Of a stretch of 64,000 nt of DNA, positions 32,747 to 42,392 are shown piece by piece. Both the position numbers and the translations under genes were made by a program. Source of the DNA: Verrucomicrobiaceae bacterium (GTDB lineage Bacteria; Verrucomicrobiota; Verrucomicrobiia; Verrucomicrobiales; Verrucomicrobiaceae); contig CANNQP010000002.1 in the NCBI GenBank assembly GCA_947507875.1, forward strand, positions 166,561 through 230,560. Reading direction: 5' to 3'. Each line of letters begins with the position of its first letter. Position 1 is the stretch's first letter. The notes below the pieces were generated by a model. It saw only the letters and a list, made by a program, of their open reading frames with translations. It was not told the DNA's origin and made no database searches.

Positions 32747-34189
32747 TCAATCCGCTGAAGCTTTTTTCTTCCCCCCTTTGGCAGGAGCAGGACCTGCTGG
32801 ACGAGTGCCGGGCAGGGCGTAGTTCATCTTGCCGGCGGCGGGATCGCGGGGGCCAGGGGGCAGGCTTTCGGCCCAGGTGGTGGCTTGCTGGGCGAGCTTT
32901 TCCACGAGTTCGGGATGGTGCTCGGCCACGTTGTTGAGCTGGGTGAGGTCGGTTTTCAGGTCGTAGAGTTCGACGCGGCTGCGGTCAGGGTTCAGCAGGA
33001 GCTTCCAGTCGCCCTCGCGCACGGCGAGTTGGGGGCTGTGATGAAAGGGCTCGCCAGCGATGTTGAAGCGCCACTCCCAGAACAGAGGTCGGGTGCGAGA
33101 TCGGGACTGACCCCGCAGGACATCGCCCGCGTCTTCGCCATCCAGGGCCAGATCCGCAGGCAGGCGAGCGCCGGCGAGTTGGCAGATCGTGGGCAGCCAG
33201 TCCACGCCTGAGAGGACGGCTTTGTCCTCGATGCGCCCGGCGGGGATTTTCCCAGGCCAGCGCAGGATGCCAGGGACGCGGATGCCGCCCTCGTAGAGAC
33301 TGCGCTTGCGCCCCCGAAAGGGACCCGCGCTGCCGACGCCGCTGTGCCCGGCATTGCCGATGTGGATGTCCTCGGGCCCGTTGTCGCTGCTGAACAGGAT
33401 CAGCGTGTCTTGGTCCTTGCCGCGCTGCTTGAGCCCGGCGAGCAGCCGCCCGACCTGAGTGTCGAGATCCGTGACGCTGGCGGCGAAGATCTCGATGGCG
33501 GCGGCGTGGGGGAACTTGGGCCCACCTGCACGCAGTCGCGCATAGGGCTGCATCTGCTCCGGCGTGGGGCTCAGGGTGGCGTGCGGGACGAGCGTCCAGA
33601 GCTGGAGGTAAAAGGGCGTGTCGCCGCAGCGATCAATGAACGCCAAGCACTCATCGACAAATCGCGCGGTGGACTTCGCCCGGTAGTAGGGATCAGCGGC
33701 AGGGCCATTCGCGCCTTCTTTTTCCGTGCTGCCCACGTGGTCAAAACCATAATCCTCAATGGCAGGTCCGCCGGAGTTATTGCCTAAGTGCCACTTGCCG
33801 ATGTGCGCGGTGGTGTAGCCTGCGGATTTCAGCAGCCGTGCGGCATTCGGCACCTTTGGGTCCAGCCAGCTGGACATGCCCCGGGCGGTGTTTTGCTCAG
33901 GGGTGGCAAAGTGGCCGTGGATGCGCTGCCGGGCTGGATATTGACCGGTGAAAAAAGCGCAGCGACTGGGCGAACAGACGGAGCCATTCACGTAGAACTG
34001 CGTGAAGAGGGTGCCCTCGCGCGCCATGGCATCGAGGTTCGGCGTGCGAATGGTGCGGTTGCCGTAGCAGCCTAGATCACCCCAGCCGAGGTCATCGGCC
34101 AGGATGAAAAGGATGTTCGGTTTGCCCTCGCGGGCAGAGGCGCAGCTGATCGCGGTCAGGCAGAGGAAAAGGAAGGGCAGCAAACGCAT
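32747..34189 (-). CDS. Secreted Cys-type sulfatase (arylsulfatase family)
   Basis: The 480-residue product has a signal peptide and the sulfatase signature CSPSRCAFFTG, where Cys72 is converted to formylglycine by FGE. Metal ligands are seen in ILADDLGWGDLGCYG (N-terminal Asp-Asp) and SSDNGPEDI. Sulfatases remove sulfate esters from sugars or steroids. The neighbour DUF1501 gene is likely in the same transcript. The C-terminus is Lys/Ala rich (PAKGGKKKASAD). No FGE maturation gene is visible. Confidence 0.93.
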   Translation of the reverse strand: MRLLPFLFLCLTAISCASAREGKPNILFILADDLGWGDLGCYGNRTIRTPNLDAMAREGTLFTQFYVNGSVCSPSRCAFFTGQYPARQRIHGHFATPEQNTARGMSSWLDPKVPNAARLLKSAGYTTAHIGKWHLGNNSGGPAIEDYGFDHVGSTEKEGANGPAADPYYRAKSTARFVDECLAFIDRCGDTPFYLQLWTLVPHATLSPTPEQMQPYARLRAGGPKFPHAAAIEIFAASVTDLDTQVGRLLAGLKQRGKDQDTLILFSSDNGPEDIHIGNAGHSGVGSAGPFRGRKRSLYEGGIRVPGILRWPGKIPAGRIEDKAVLSGVDWLPTICQLAGARLPADLALDGEDAGDVLRGQSRSRTRPLFWEWRFNIAGEPFHHSPQLAVREGDWKLLLNPDRSRVELYDLKTDLTQLNNVAEHHPELVEKLAQQATTWAESLPPGPRDPAAGKMNYALPGTRPAGPAPAKGGKKKASAD

Positions 34190-34340
34190 GGCGCCATGAA
34201 CGCTCCGTCAGCTAGAAGCCTGTCATGTCATTGCGCCTTTCCTGCGTCGGGTAGGTGTGGGTTTGGCACGGCCTTTGCATGCACCGAGGGCGAAATCGCC
34301 CGTTGCAACCCGCAGCGGCCTGTCCCCATTCCCTCCTTTC

Positions 34341-36044
34341 ATGCCTTCCACCCAACCTCGACGCGCTGGCCTTCTGGTCCCTGTCTTTGCCCTTCGTTCG
34401 GAGGACGATCTCGGCATCGGCGACACGGGCTGCGTGCGTCAGCTGGTGGACTGGGCGGCAGCGGCCGGGGTAGGTTTTCTCCAGTTCCTGCCGGTCAATG
34501 CCACGGGCACGGACAGCAGCCCCTACAATGCGATCAGCTCGGTGGCGCTGGATTACCTGACGCTGCAACTGACGCCGGAGCAGCTGCCGGAGCTGGATGC
34601 CACCTACCAGCGCGTGATCGTGCGCTTCCTGGGCGGCAAGGCGCTGAAGCACGGCCCGGTGCCTTATGCCAAGGTGCGCCAGCTGAAGACGCGACTGCTG
34701 CGCCATGCCTACGCGCGGCTGGGTCAGTTCCCCGAGCGGCAGGCGGCGTTTCAGGCCTTTCGCCAGGAAGAGGGCGCGTGGCTGGAGGATTTCAGCCTCT
34801 TCCGCGTGCTGATGGACGAGCACGGCCATGAGGACTGGCCAAACTGGCGCGCGGAGGTGAATTCAGGGGAAAAAGCCCGTGCCTGGCTGGTCGCCCGTCG
34901 TGCTGAGGATGCGGCGGCGATCGAATCTCGGCTGGGTTTTCACGCCTACGTGCAGTGGCTGTGCTTCAGCCAATGGCGCGACCTGCGCGCCCACGCGACC
35001 TCGAAAAAGGTGAAGCTCATGGGCGATGTGCCCTTTGGCATCTCCTGGTGCAGCGCGGATGTCTTTTTCCAGCCGGAGCAGTTCAACCTGGACTGGTGCG
35101 GAGGCGCACCACCAGAGACCTATTTCAAAGACGATGTCTTCGTGCAGCGCTGGGGACAGAACTGGGGCATCCCGCTCTACCGCTGGGACCGCATGGAGGC
35201 GGATGGCTTCTCCTGGTGGCAGCGTCGCGTGCGCAAGCTGACGGAGGTCTTCGACATCTTCCGCATCGACCACGTGCTGGGCTTTTACCGCATCTACAGC
35301 TTCCCCTGGCGTCCGCAGCGCAACGCGGAGTTTGTCAATCTGACCCTGGAGGAAGCAGCGGCACGCACAGGCGGGCACCTGCCGCATTTCAAAGAAAACG
35401 ACGACGACACGCCGGAGCACAAGGCCGCGAACCTGGCCGCTGGGGCCAAATACTTGAACATGATCGTCGCCGCAGCCAGCCCGAACGAGGTGGTGGGCGA
35501 GGACCTGGGCACCGTGCCGGATTACGTGCGGCCGCACCTGCTCAGCCTGGATGTGCCCGGCTTCAAAATCAGCCACTGGGAGGACGATGGGACCGGTCAC
35601 GTGCAGATGGGCAGCGACTACGACAACTGCGCCTTCACCACCTACGCCACGCACGATCACGAGCCCATGAAGACGCACTGGGAGCACCGCCGCCGGGACC
35701 TGTACAGCCCCGAGGAGTCCGACCGCGCCCTGGCGCGCAAGGAGCTGCGCTTTCTGGCCGAATTCGCCGGGCTGCCTGTGCCTGCGGACGATGCCTGGCC
35801 CGCCTACGATGACCGCATCCGCCGTGCGCTGCTGGAGGCACTGCTGGCCAGCAAGGCCCGCTACGCCGCCTTCATGCTGCCGGATCTTTTCGCGCTGGAG
35901 GACCGCTTCAACGTGCCGGGCATCGCCAGTGGCGACAACTGGAGCGCCCGCCTGCCGATGACGGTGACGCAGATGCGTGATCAGGACCCGTGGAAGGCCG
36001 AATGCACTTGGCTGAAGCAGGCCATCCAGCATACAGGTCGCTGA
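34341..36044 (+). CDS. malQ: 4-alpha-glucanotransferase
   Basis: Amylomaltase transfers alpha-1,4-glucan segments in starch/glycogen metabolism. The 567-residue product from the ATG at 34341 has GH77 motifs: VPFGISWCSADVFF, RIDHVLGFYRIYSFPW, GEDLGTVPDYV and ATHDHEPMKTHWE, including the expected aspartate and glutamate. An in-frame ATG at 34257 would add 28 residues of low plausibility. The gene is divergent from the sulfatase, and 18 bases ahead of the peptidase lipoprotein. Confidence 0.95.
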   Translation: MPSTQPRRAGLLVPVFALRSEDDLGIGDTGCVRQLVDWAAAAGVGFLQFLPVNATGTDSSPYNAISSVALDYLTLQLTPEQLPELDATYQRVIVRFLGGKALKHGPVPYAKVRQLKTRLLRHAYARLGQFPERQAAFQAFRQEEGAWLEDFSLFRVLMDEHGHEDWPNWRAEVNSGEKARAWLVARRAEDAAAIESRLGFHAYVQWLCFSQWRDLRAHATSKKVKLMGDVPFGISWCSADVFFQPEQFNLDWCGGAPPETYFKDDVFVQRWGQNWGIPLYRWDRMEADGFSWWQRRVRKLTEVFDIFRIDHVLGFYRIYSFPWRPQRNAEFVNLTLEEAAARTGGHLPHFKENDDDTPEHKAANLAAGAKYLNMIVAAASPNEVVGEDLGTVPDYVRPHLLSLDVPGFKISHWEDDGTGHVQMGSDYDNCAFTTYATHDHEPMKTHWEHRRRDLYSPEESDRALARKELRFLAEFAGLPVPADDAWPAYDDRIRRALLEALLASKARYAAFMLPDLFALEDRFNVPGIASGDNWSARLPMTVTQMRDQDPWKAECTWLKQAIQHTGR

Positions 36045-36062
36045 TCCCGACCCCGCGCTTTT

Positions 36063-37121
36063 ATGAAAACCCTATCCACCCTGGCGGCGGCCATGTGCGG
36101 CCTCACGCTCAGCTCCTGCTCGACGGTGGGCTTTTACCGCCAGGCGGCGGCAGGTCAGTGGGAAATGCTGCACAAAGCCAGACCCGTGGCGCAGGTCATG
36201 GCCGATCCCACCACCAAGCCGCTGCTGAAGCAAAAGCTCACCACGGTGGACCACATCCTGGACTTCGCGGAGCACACCTTGCGCCTGCCTGCGCAGGATC
36301 AATACCGACGCTACGCCAACCTGGGACGCAAACACGCCGTGTGGGTCGTCTTTGCCGCGCCGGAGTTCAGCATCCAGCCCAAGACCTGGCGCTACCCCCT
36401 GGTCGGCAGCCTGAGCTACCGCGGCTTTTTCCAGGAAAAGCGGGCGGAGACGGAGGCCCTGCAGCTCCGTGCCCAAGGCTACGATGTGCATGTGAGCGGC
36501 GTGGCCGCCTACTCCACGCTCGGCTTTTTCCGCGATCCACTGCTGAACACCTTCATCGGCCGTGATGATGCCGATCTGGCGGAGCTGATCTTCCACGAGC
36601 TAACCCACCAGCGCCTCTACCTCCGAGGTGACACGGATTTCAACGAAGCCTTTGCCACCGCTGTCGGCCAGGAAGGCGCGCGCCGCTGGCTGCGTGCCCA
36701 AGGTCGGCAACGGGAGCTGGCGCAGTATGAAAAGGAGCTGCGAGTGGAGCGCGAGTTCGTGAAGCTCATCCTGCAAACTCGCGAGGCACTGAAGGCCAGC
36801 TACGCCCACACGGCCGAAGCTCCGGCGGAGCAGCGGCGGGCTGAAAAAGAACGCGTGCTGGCCGACCTGCGTCGCCGCGCCACCGCCCTGGACCAACGCT
36901 ATGGCGGCAGCTTGAAGATCGAACGATGGTTCCAGAAACCGGTGAACAACGCGCGACTCTCCACCGTGTCCTCCTACTATGAGCTGCTGCCCGGCTTTGA
37001 GGCCCTGCTGCGGCAGCGTGGAGGTGACCTGGAGGCCTTCTTTGCCGACATCGATGCCATGCGCGGCATGGAGAAAAAGGCGCGCCGCCAGCGCCTCCTG
37101 CAAGCCGCTTCCACACCGTGA
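36063..37121 (+). CDS. Aminopeptidase-like lipoprotein (PF10023 family)
   Basis: The 352-residue product has a lipoprotein signal (lipobox LSSC, Cys19), so it is probably attached to a membrane. The zinc motif is HELTH (His178, Glu179 and His182), within a FHELTHQRLY stretch. This fits the putative aminopeptidase family PF10023, in which the enzymatic activity is assumed from the motif. It is 18 bases after malQ and overlaps the next gene by GTGA, so the two downstream genes form a coupled pair. Confidence 0.8.
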   Translation: MKTLSTLAAAMCGLTLSSCSTVGFYRQAAAGQWEMLHKARPVAQVMADPTTKPLLKQKLTTVDHILDFAEHTLRLPAQDQYRRYANLGRKHAVWVVFAAPEFSIQPKTWRYPLVGSLSYRGFFQEKRAETEALQLRAQGYDVHVSGVAAYSTLGFFRDPLLNTFIGRDDADLAELIFHELTHQRLYLRGDTDFNEAFATAVGQEGARRWLRAQGRQRELAQYEKELRVEREFVKLILQTREALKASYAHTAEAPAEQRRAEKERVLADLRRRATALDQRYGGSLKIERWFQKPVNNARLSTVSSYYELLPGFEALLRQRGGDLEAFFADIDAMRGMEKKARRQRLLQAASTP

Positions 37122-37963
37122 AAAGCCCGTCCTACCTGCTGCCCACGCTGCTCGGCATCGCCCTGATTGCGGTGCTGATCGTGCGCGAGGTAAGAAGACG
37201 CGAGGCAGATTACGGGGCGTGGACTGCCCTGCGGTTCCGCGATCCCGATGCCACGGCGGAGCAGGCTCAGGCTCTGTCTGCGGAAGCGCGGCAAGTGCGC
37301 CGCGCACGCCAGGCTGCGGGATTCCAGGCGGAAGTTGCCGAAGCTGTGCGCGAGGAAATGGAGATGTGGAAACAGCAGTTTCACCTCGGCGAACAGGACC
37401 GCGCTGAACGCTTGGCCATGCAGGGTCTGACGGAAGCCGAGCTGCGTGCCCAGATCCGTGAATCGCTCCTCGACCAGGCCTGGCTGGATGCACAAAAACC
37501 GCGCCGCCAGCCTGAGACGGCCCGGCGCTGGTATGAGGCCCATCGTGAAGAGCTGCGCGTGCCGCTGCTGCACCGCGTGTCGCACCTTTTCCTCACCGTC
37601 CACGACCCGAAAAAGCCGGACCGCCAGGCCGAACTTCAGGCCATCACACGCGAACTCCAGGCAGGTGTGCCCTTTGCGCAACTCGTGGCCAAGCATTCGG
37701 AGGACGAGCGCAGCCGAAGCCTCGGTGGCGCACTCGGCTGGATCAGCCCTGCCCGCGTGCCAGCCGACTTCATGGCGGCTATCACCGTTCAACCTGTGGG
37801 CCGGGTGAGCGCGCCGGTGCGCACGCGTCTCGGCTGGCATTTCCTACTCGTCCACGAAAGGCTGCCGTCCCGCCTACCCAGCTTTGAGGAAGTGCAGCCC
37901 GAAATCGAGGCGATGCTGGAGGCGGGTGCCCTTCCCACGACACCAGCGGCGGCGCGGCGCTAA
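37118..37963 (+). CDS. PpiC-type peptidyl-prolyl isomerase, membrane anchored
   Basis: The 281-residue product begins with GTG at 37118, overlapping the preceding stop. There is an N-terminal membrane anchor (about 5-21, LLPTLLGIALIAVLIV), a coiled-coil-rich region and a parvulin-like domain (about 145-255) with HLFLTVHDPKKPD, SEDERSRSLGGALGWISPARVP and GWHFLLVHE signatures. It likely acts on exported proteins in the periplasm, next to the lipoprotein peptidase. It resembles SurA/PrsA/NifM relatives. Confidence 0.86.
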   Translation: MKSPSYLLPTLLGIALIAVLIVREVRRREADYGAWTALRFRDPDATAEQAQALSAEARQVRRARQAAGFQAEVAEAVREEMEMWKQQFHLGEQDRAERLAMQGLTEAELRAQIRESLLDQAWLDAQKPRRQPETARRWYEAHREELRVPLLHRVSHLFLTVHDPKKPDRQAELQAITRELQAGVPFAQLVAKHSEDERSRSLGGALGWISPARVPADFMAAITVQPVGRVSAPVRTRLGWHFLLVHERLPSRLPSFEEVQPEIEAMLEAGALPTTPAAARR

Positions 37964-38148
37964 TCTGGCCGCATGGTGTCCCCGCCCATGCCTCCGTGCC
38001 CTTCATGGACCTCGCCGAGGCTGCCAGACATCGCGCGGGTGAAGAACAGCCGCCTGCGCAGGGCGCAAACTTTGATCATCAGCCGTTTGACGGCTTCGGT
38101 TGCATTCCTTCTGGACTTCAGGGCAGGCCGCTGAGAAACAGCGAAAGC

Positions 38149-39240
38149 ATGAAGATCCACGGTCAGCATCACCGCTCTCTCGAAGCCGATACCGCACGCC
38201 GCACAGCGCGCATTCTGGATCAAACCATGCTGCCGCACGAGGTCGTTTGGCGTGAACTGGCAACGCTGGAAGACGCAGCCGAGGCCATTCAGGTCATGCG
38301 AGTACGAGGCGCGCCCCTCATCGGTGCCACAGCGGCTTTTGGCCTGTGTTTCGGTTTGCGGGCCGAGGCTAGTGATGCCGGTCTGGAGCAGGGTTATCGC
38401 GTGTTGCATGCGACCCGACCCACGGCTGTGAACCTACGCTGGGCACTCGATCGTGTGCGCCACGTCGTGCAGCCCCTGCCTGCATCTCAGCGCGCGGAGG
38501 CCGCGTGGGAAGAAGCTCTGGCCATCAGCGAAGAAGACGTGCGCACAAACCACGCCATCGGCCGCCACGGCCTAGCGGTGCTTCGCACCATCCAGGCCCG
38601 CAAAGCTGAACCCACGGCGCCGCTGAATGTCATGACGCACTGCAATGCAGGATGGCTGGCCGCCGTGGACTGGGGCATGGCCCTGGCCCCGATCTACCTC
38701 GCCCATGATGCCGGGATGAAGGTTCACGTCTGGGTCAGCGAGACCCGTCCGCGCGGTCAGGGCGCCTCACTCACGGCCTTTGAGCTCGCCCAGCATGGCG
38801 TGCCGCACACGCTGATCGTGGACAACAACGCCGGGCACCTCATCCAGCGTGGCCTGGTGGATCTCGTCATCACCGGAGCGGACCGTGTGACCGCGCAGGG
38901 AGATGTAGCGAACAAAATCGGCACCTACCTGAAGGCTTTGGCCGCCCGTGCGCATCAGGTACCCTTTTACGTGGCCATGCCTGTCAGCACCCTTGACTGG
39001 ACACTCACGGATGGCATCCGCGACATTCCTATCGAGCAACGCTCTGCTCGCGAGGTCACGCATGTCGTCGGGCTCAATGCCAAGGGGCAGCGAGAAGAAG
39101 TGCTGATCACGCCCACGAGCACGTCTGCGCGGAATGACGGCTTTGACGTCACCCCGGCCGCACTCATCACAGGACTCATCACCGAACACGGAGTTTGTGA
39201 CGCCAATGCGCAGGCTTTGGCGAAGCTCAAGAACGCCTGA
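38149..39240 (+). CDS. mtnA: S-methyl-5-thioribose-1-phosphate isomerase
   Basis: MtnA converts methylthioribose-1-P to methylthioribulose-1-P in methionine salvage. The 363-residue product starts at the ATG at 38149. A longer in-frame extension to 37996 is low-complexity and rejected. Motifs include RVRGAPLIGATAAFG, MTHCNAGWLA (Cys165) and the ITGADRV aspartate (about Asp245). No other mtn genes are nearby. The 185-base upstream region was examined without finding a riboswitch. Confidence 0.95.
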   Translation: MKIHGQHHRSLEADTARRTARILDQTMLPHEVVWRELATLEDAAEAIQVMRVRGAPLIGATAAFGLCFGLRAEASDAGLEQGYRVLHATRPTAVNLRWALDRVRHVVQPLPASQRAEAAWEEALAISEEDVRTNHAIGRHGLAVLRTIQARKAEPTAPLNVMTHCNAGWLAAVDWGMALAPIYLAHDAGMKVHVWVSETRPRGQGASLTAFELAQHGVPHTLIVDNNAGHLIQRGLVDLVITGADRVTAQGDVANKIGTYLKALAARAHQVPFYVAMPVSTLDWTLTDGIRDIPIEQRSAREVTHVVGLNAKGQREEVLITPTSTSARNDGFDVTPAALITGLITEHGVCDANAQALAKLKNA

Positions 39241-39273
39241 CGTGGCACGAACGCTTGCAGAGGAGGGCCAGCG

Positions 39274-40038
39274 TCAGGCATGAAAACCATGCTGTAAATG
39301 CTCAGGCAGTGGATGGCTGGCATCCACGTCATGCAGCTCCACGATGCGACCATCGTCCATGCTGGCGATGCGATTGGCATGAGAAAAAATGCGATTGTCG
39401 TGCGTGACGATGAGCACGGCGCGCTCAGGACTACGAGCTACCTTTTCAAAGAGATCCATCACGAGCGTGCCGTTCTTCGCGTCCAGCGCAGCGGTGGGCT
39501 CGTCGCAGATGATCAAGCGCGGCTCATGCACCAGGGCACGGGCGATGGCCACACGCTGCTGCTGCCCACCCGAGAGCTGCGTGGGCCGGTGCTTCATCCG
39601 GTCCCCCAACCCTACCTGATCCAACACCTCGCGGGCACGTTTCTCTGCATAGCGAGTGGACTTTCCTTGGATCAGCAGCGGCACGCTCACATTCTCCACG
39701 CAGGTCAGCGTGGGGATGAGATTGAAGGATTGGAAGATGAAGCCAATGGATTGCGCGCGAAACTGGGTCGTCCGTCCCTTGCTCATGCGCAGCAAGTCTT
39801 GACCGAAGACGGTTACCTCACCGGAGCCATCATCGCAGCCTAGTGTGCCCGCGATGATGCTAAGCAGCGTCGTCTTCCCACAGCCCGAGGGACCGATGAG
39901 CATGGTGATGTCCCCACAGCGCACATCCAGATCGATGGCTTTGAGCACCTGCAAACGCGCGCCACCATCGCCAAACGACTTGTTCACGTTCCGCAAGCGC
40001 GCGGCCAAGGGAGCAGAAGGAGGAGCAGAAGACGACAT
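39274..40038 (-). CDS. ABC transporter ATP-binding protein (LolD/DevA type)
   Basis: The 254-residue product from the ATG at 40038 has the Walker A GPSGCGKTT, signature LSGGQQQRVAIARAL and Walker B LIICDEPTAALD, in the layout of MacB/LolD/DevA ATPases. These work with FtsX-type permeases. Its partner is the permease at 40240-41403, 201 bases upstream. The last residues (HPLPEHLQHGFHA) form a short tail. It is the final gene of the minus-strand ABC block. Confidence 0.93.
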   Translation of the reverse strand: MSSSAPPSAPLAARLRNVNKSFGDGGARLQVLKAIDLDVRCGDITMLIGPSGCGKTTLLSIIAGTLGCDDGSGEVTVFGQDLLRMSKGRTTQFRAQSIGFIFQSFNLIPTLTCVENVSVPLLIQGKSTRYAEKRAREVLDQVGLGDRMKHRPTQLSGGQQQRVAIARALVHEPRLIICDEPTAALDAKNGTLVMDLFEKVARSPERAVLIVTHDNRIFSHANRIASMDDGRIVELHDVDASHPLPEHLQHGFHA

Positions 40039-40239
40039 GGCGGAAAGAGGCCAAAGCTTACGCGCCATTGTCGCGATGCGCACCTGGAAGCCATGATAGA
40101 AAACGACACGATCTTCCTGCCAGCTTCGCAAACCTCAGGCCAGCATCTTGTTCAGAATAGGCCGAGGGTGAACGCGCCGTTGGCCCCGAACCGTGTTGCT
40201 GCCCGTTCCGAAGAGAATTTTTCACACCACCGGCACAGT

Positions 40240-41403
40240 TTATCCCCGAAACACCATGGCAGGCTCCAGGCGGGCGACGCGCCAGATGCCGAGGAGCGCG
40301 GAGAGGCCGCAGATGAAAAGAATGACGCCTAACACAGCGGGAGGGACCATCTCGGGCATGTAGAAGGGTGGCTGCTCGTTTTGCAACGCGGGCAAGGCAA
40401 AGCGTGCAGTGAAGAAGAGACCGATGCCGTAACCAATCAGGCCAACCGTGAAGGCCTGCGTCAGCAGCATCAGGCAAAGCATCCAGGTGGAGGTGCCCAT
40501 GGCCTTGAGGGCACCGAGGTGCTTCATGTGCTCCAGGACAAAACTGTAAAAGGTCTGGCAGGAGATGGCGATGCCGACGATGAAACCAATGGCCACCGTG
40601 ATACCAAAGGAAAAGGGGATGCCGGTGTTGCGCATGTACCACCAGACGGTGGAGGTGTTGAAGTCATGGTCCGCCCCCCAGGCGAAACCTCGGTTCAGGA
40701 AGGCAGCGAGGCGTGTCTCACGGCGGATGTCGGCGGCGCACTGCTCCTCAGTGATGCCTGGGCGCGGCGCGGCGATGACAGCGGAGAGCATCTTTCGCTG
40801 AGCGGGAGCATACTGCAGAGCACGCTCGTAGGTGGTCCAGACATAGGGGCCGCCAGTGAAGGACTGCATGGTGTCAGCAATGCCGACGACACGAGCCTCT
40901 TGATCGTTGATCTCGAAGGTATCTCCTAGCTTCACGGGGCGACCGCGCTCTTCCGCCAGTCGCTTCACAGCCAGGTCATCGACGATGACCGCATGCGGCA
41001 AGCGTAGGTCTTCGATACGACCTTCCTTCAGCTTGGCAGGTGCTCCGGCAAAGGTGGTGGCATCGATGCCCATGAGCTGAATGATTTTGAAGTTCCCGTT
41101 CTGCAAACGCACCCGCAGGATGCCGGAATAAATGGGCGCGGCCCAGGCGACGCTGTCCACGCTGCGGACACGAGCAACATCGGTGTCGAGCAGCGGATTG
41201 GTTTCGTTCACCTGCTCGACCTTGGCTTCGACGACCCAGATGGGGGCGGGCACGTTTTTCAGCGTGGCGGTGGTCCAACTCATGAGCCCGCAAAAGACAG
41301 CGCTCTGCTGGGTCATGAGGAAGGTCGCAAAGACCAGCCCAGCCACCAGCATGAGAAACTTGGCGGTGTCGCCAAAGAGCATTTTGAGGGCGAGACGTAG
41401 CAT
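40240..41403 (-). CDS. FtsX-type ABC permease (DevC-like)
   Basis: The 387-residue product from the ATG at 41403 has one N-terminal membrane helix (about 15-35), a large periplasmic domain (residues 60-250) and three C-terminal helices, the layout of MacB/DevC permeases. The segment with LKNVPAPIWVVEAKVEQV fits DevC of cyanobacteria-type exporters (recalled). No DevB-like membrane fusion protein is encoded next to it, so the outer-membrane partner is missing or located elsewhere. Confidence 0.88.
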   Translation of the reverse strand: MLRLALKMLFGDTAKFLMLVAGLVFATFLMTQQSAVFCGLMSWTTATLKNVPAPIWVVEAKVEQVNETNPLLDTDVARVRSVDSVAWAAPIYSGILRVRLQNGNFKIIQLMGIDATTFAGAPAKLKEGRIEDLRLPHAVIVDDLAVKRLAEERGRPVKLGDTFEINDQEARVVGIADTMQSFTGGPYVWTTYERALQYAPAQRKMLSAVIAAPRPGITEEQCAADIRRETRLAAFLNRGFAWGADHDFNTSTVWWYMRNTGIPFSFGITVAIGFIVGIAISCQTFYSFVLEHMKHLGALKAMGTSTWMLCLMLLTQAFTVGLIGYGIGLFFTARFALPALQNEQPPFYMPEMVPPAVLGVILFICGLSALLGIWRVARLEPAMVFRG

Positions 41404-41540
41404 ACGAGGACGACGAGATGAAGCTTTACGCCTCATGCAACGAGTCTGCGAGAAGGAATCCCATCTCTTTTCGGTCGGATAGCGTGGCCCGCGCCATCAC
41501 CCGCATTGTTGGTTGCGAGCTTCCCCGTCCCACGAGGACG

Positions 41541-42338
41541 TCACTGCGTGGCGAATTTGGTGAGGAGGCCGCGCTTGCGCGTCAGGTTTAAGATCCAGAG
41601 GAACAGCCAGCCTGCGAGAGCGAGGTAGAGCAGATTCAGTCCGGCCGAAGTCCAGAGGTAGCTCCAGTTCATGCTGCCGCTTTTCATCACATCCCTCATG
41701 CCCTCGAAGATGTAAGTGGGGGGAAAGCACCACGCGATAGGCTGCGACCAGGCAGGCATGTCTTCCACGCGGTAAAACACCGCAACGGCGGGCTGAAAGA
41801 AAAAGGGAATGGCCCAGGCCAACGACTCGGCGGCCTGACCCCAGCGCAGGATCAGCGCCGTGGAGATCATGCCCAGCGACCAACCGAAGAGCATCAAATT
41901 AGCAAAAAAGGGAATGAGCCACCAGCTGAGCGTGAAGACATTGAAGGTGTAGCCGAACCATGAGATGAGGCTGAGCACGATGGCCGTGACGACGATGCGC
42001 AAGAAGCCGACGATGAAGGTCGCGCTGACGTACTCGGACGTGCGCACTGGGGCGACAAAGACATTCAGCAGATTGCGTGTCCAGACGTCCTCCAGGAAGG
42101 AGATGGCGACGCCCTGCTGCGCGCGAAACATGATGTCCCAGAGAATCATGCCCCCCAGGAAAAACAGGACGAAGTTCCCGAATTCAGGGTTGGTGTTCTT
42201 TTGGATGAAGACCGTCACATTGCCCCAGACGACAAGATCGACCACAGGCCAAAAGACCAGCTCCACCATGCGCATGGGCGTGCGGGTGTAGAGGAATAGG
42301 TAGCGCAGGACCAGGGCGCTGATGGTTTGCAAATTCAT
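41541..42338 (-). CDS. ABC-2 type permease
   Basis: The 265-residue product has six predicted helices, beginning with ALVLRYLFLYTRTPMRMVELVFWPVVDLVVW and containing the ABC-2 conserved central helices and WAIPFFFQPAVAVFYRVEDMP loop. It forms the membrane part of an exporter with the ATPase at 42393-43157 just upstream (54 bases). Related systems export lipids, polysaccharides or drugs; the substrate here is unknown. Confidence 0.9.
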   Translation of the reverse strand: MNLQTISALVLRYLFLYTRTPMRMVELVFWPVVDLVVWGNVTVFIQKNTNPEFGNFVLFFLGGMILWDIMFRAQQGVAISFLEDVWTRNLLNVFVAPVRTSEYVSATFIVGFLRIVVTAIVLSLISWFGYTFNVFTLSWWLIPFFANLMLFGWSLGMISTALILRWGQAAESLAWAIPFFFQPAVAVFYRVEDMPAWSQPIAWCFPPTYIFEGMRDVMKSGSMNWSYLWTSAGLNLLYLALAGWLFLWILNLTRKRGLLTKFATQ

Positions 42339-42392
42339 GGCAACAGAGGGCGGAGAGCGGAAAGAACGGGACTCGGGGAAAAGCGCGGACGG

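Noticed and set aside
34863..36032. 389-codon frame opposite malQ
   Set aside because: Antisense to a complete GH77 enzyme; no motif and no start context.
37964..38148. Possible SAM riboswitch before mtnA
   Set aside because: No recognisable aptamer helices or terminator/anti-terminator pair could be drawn.
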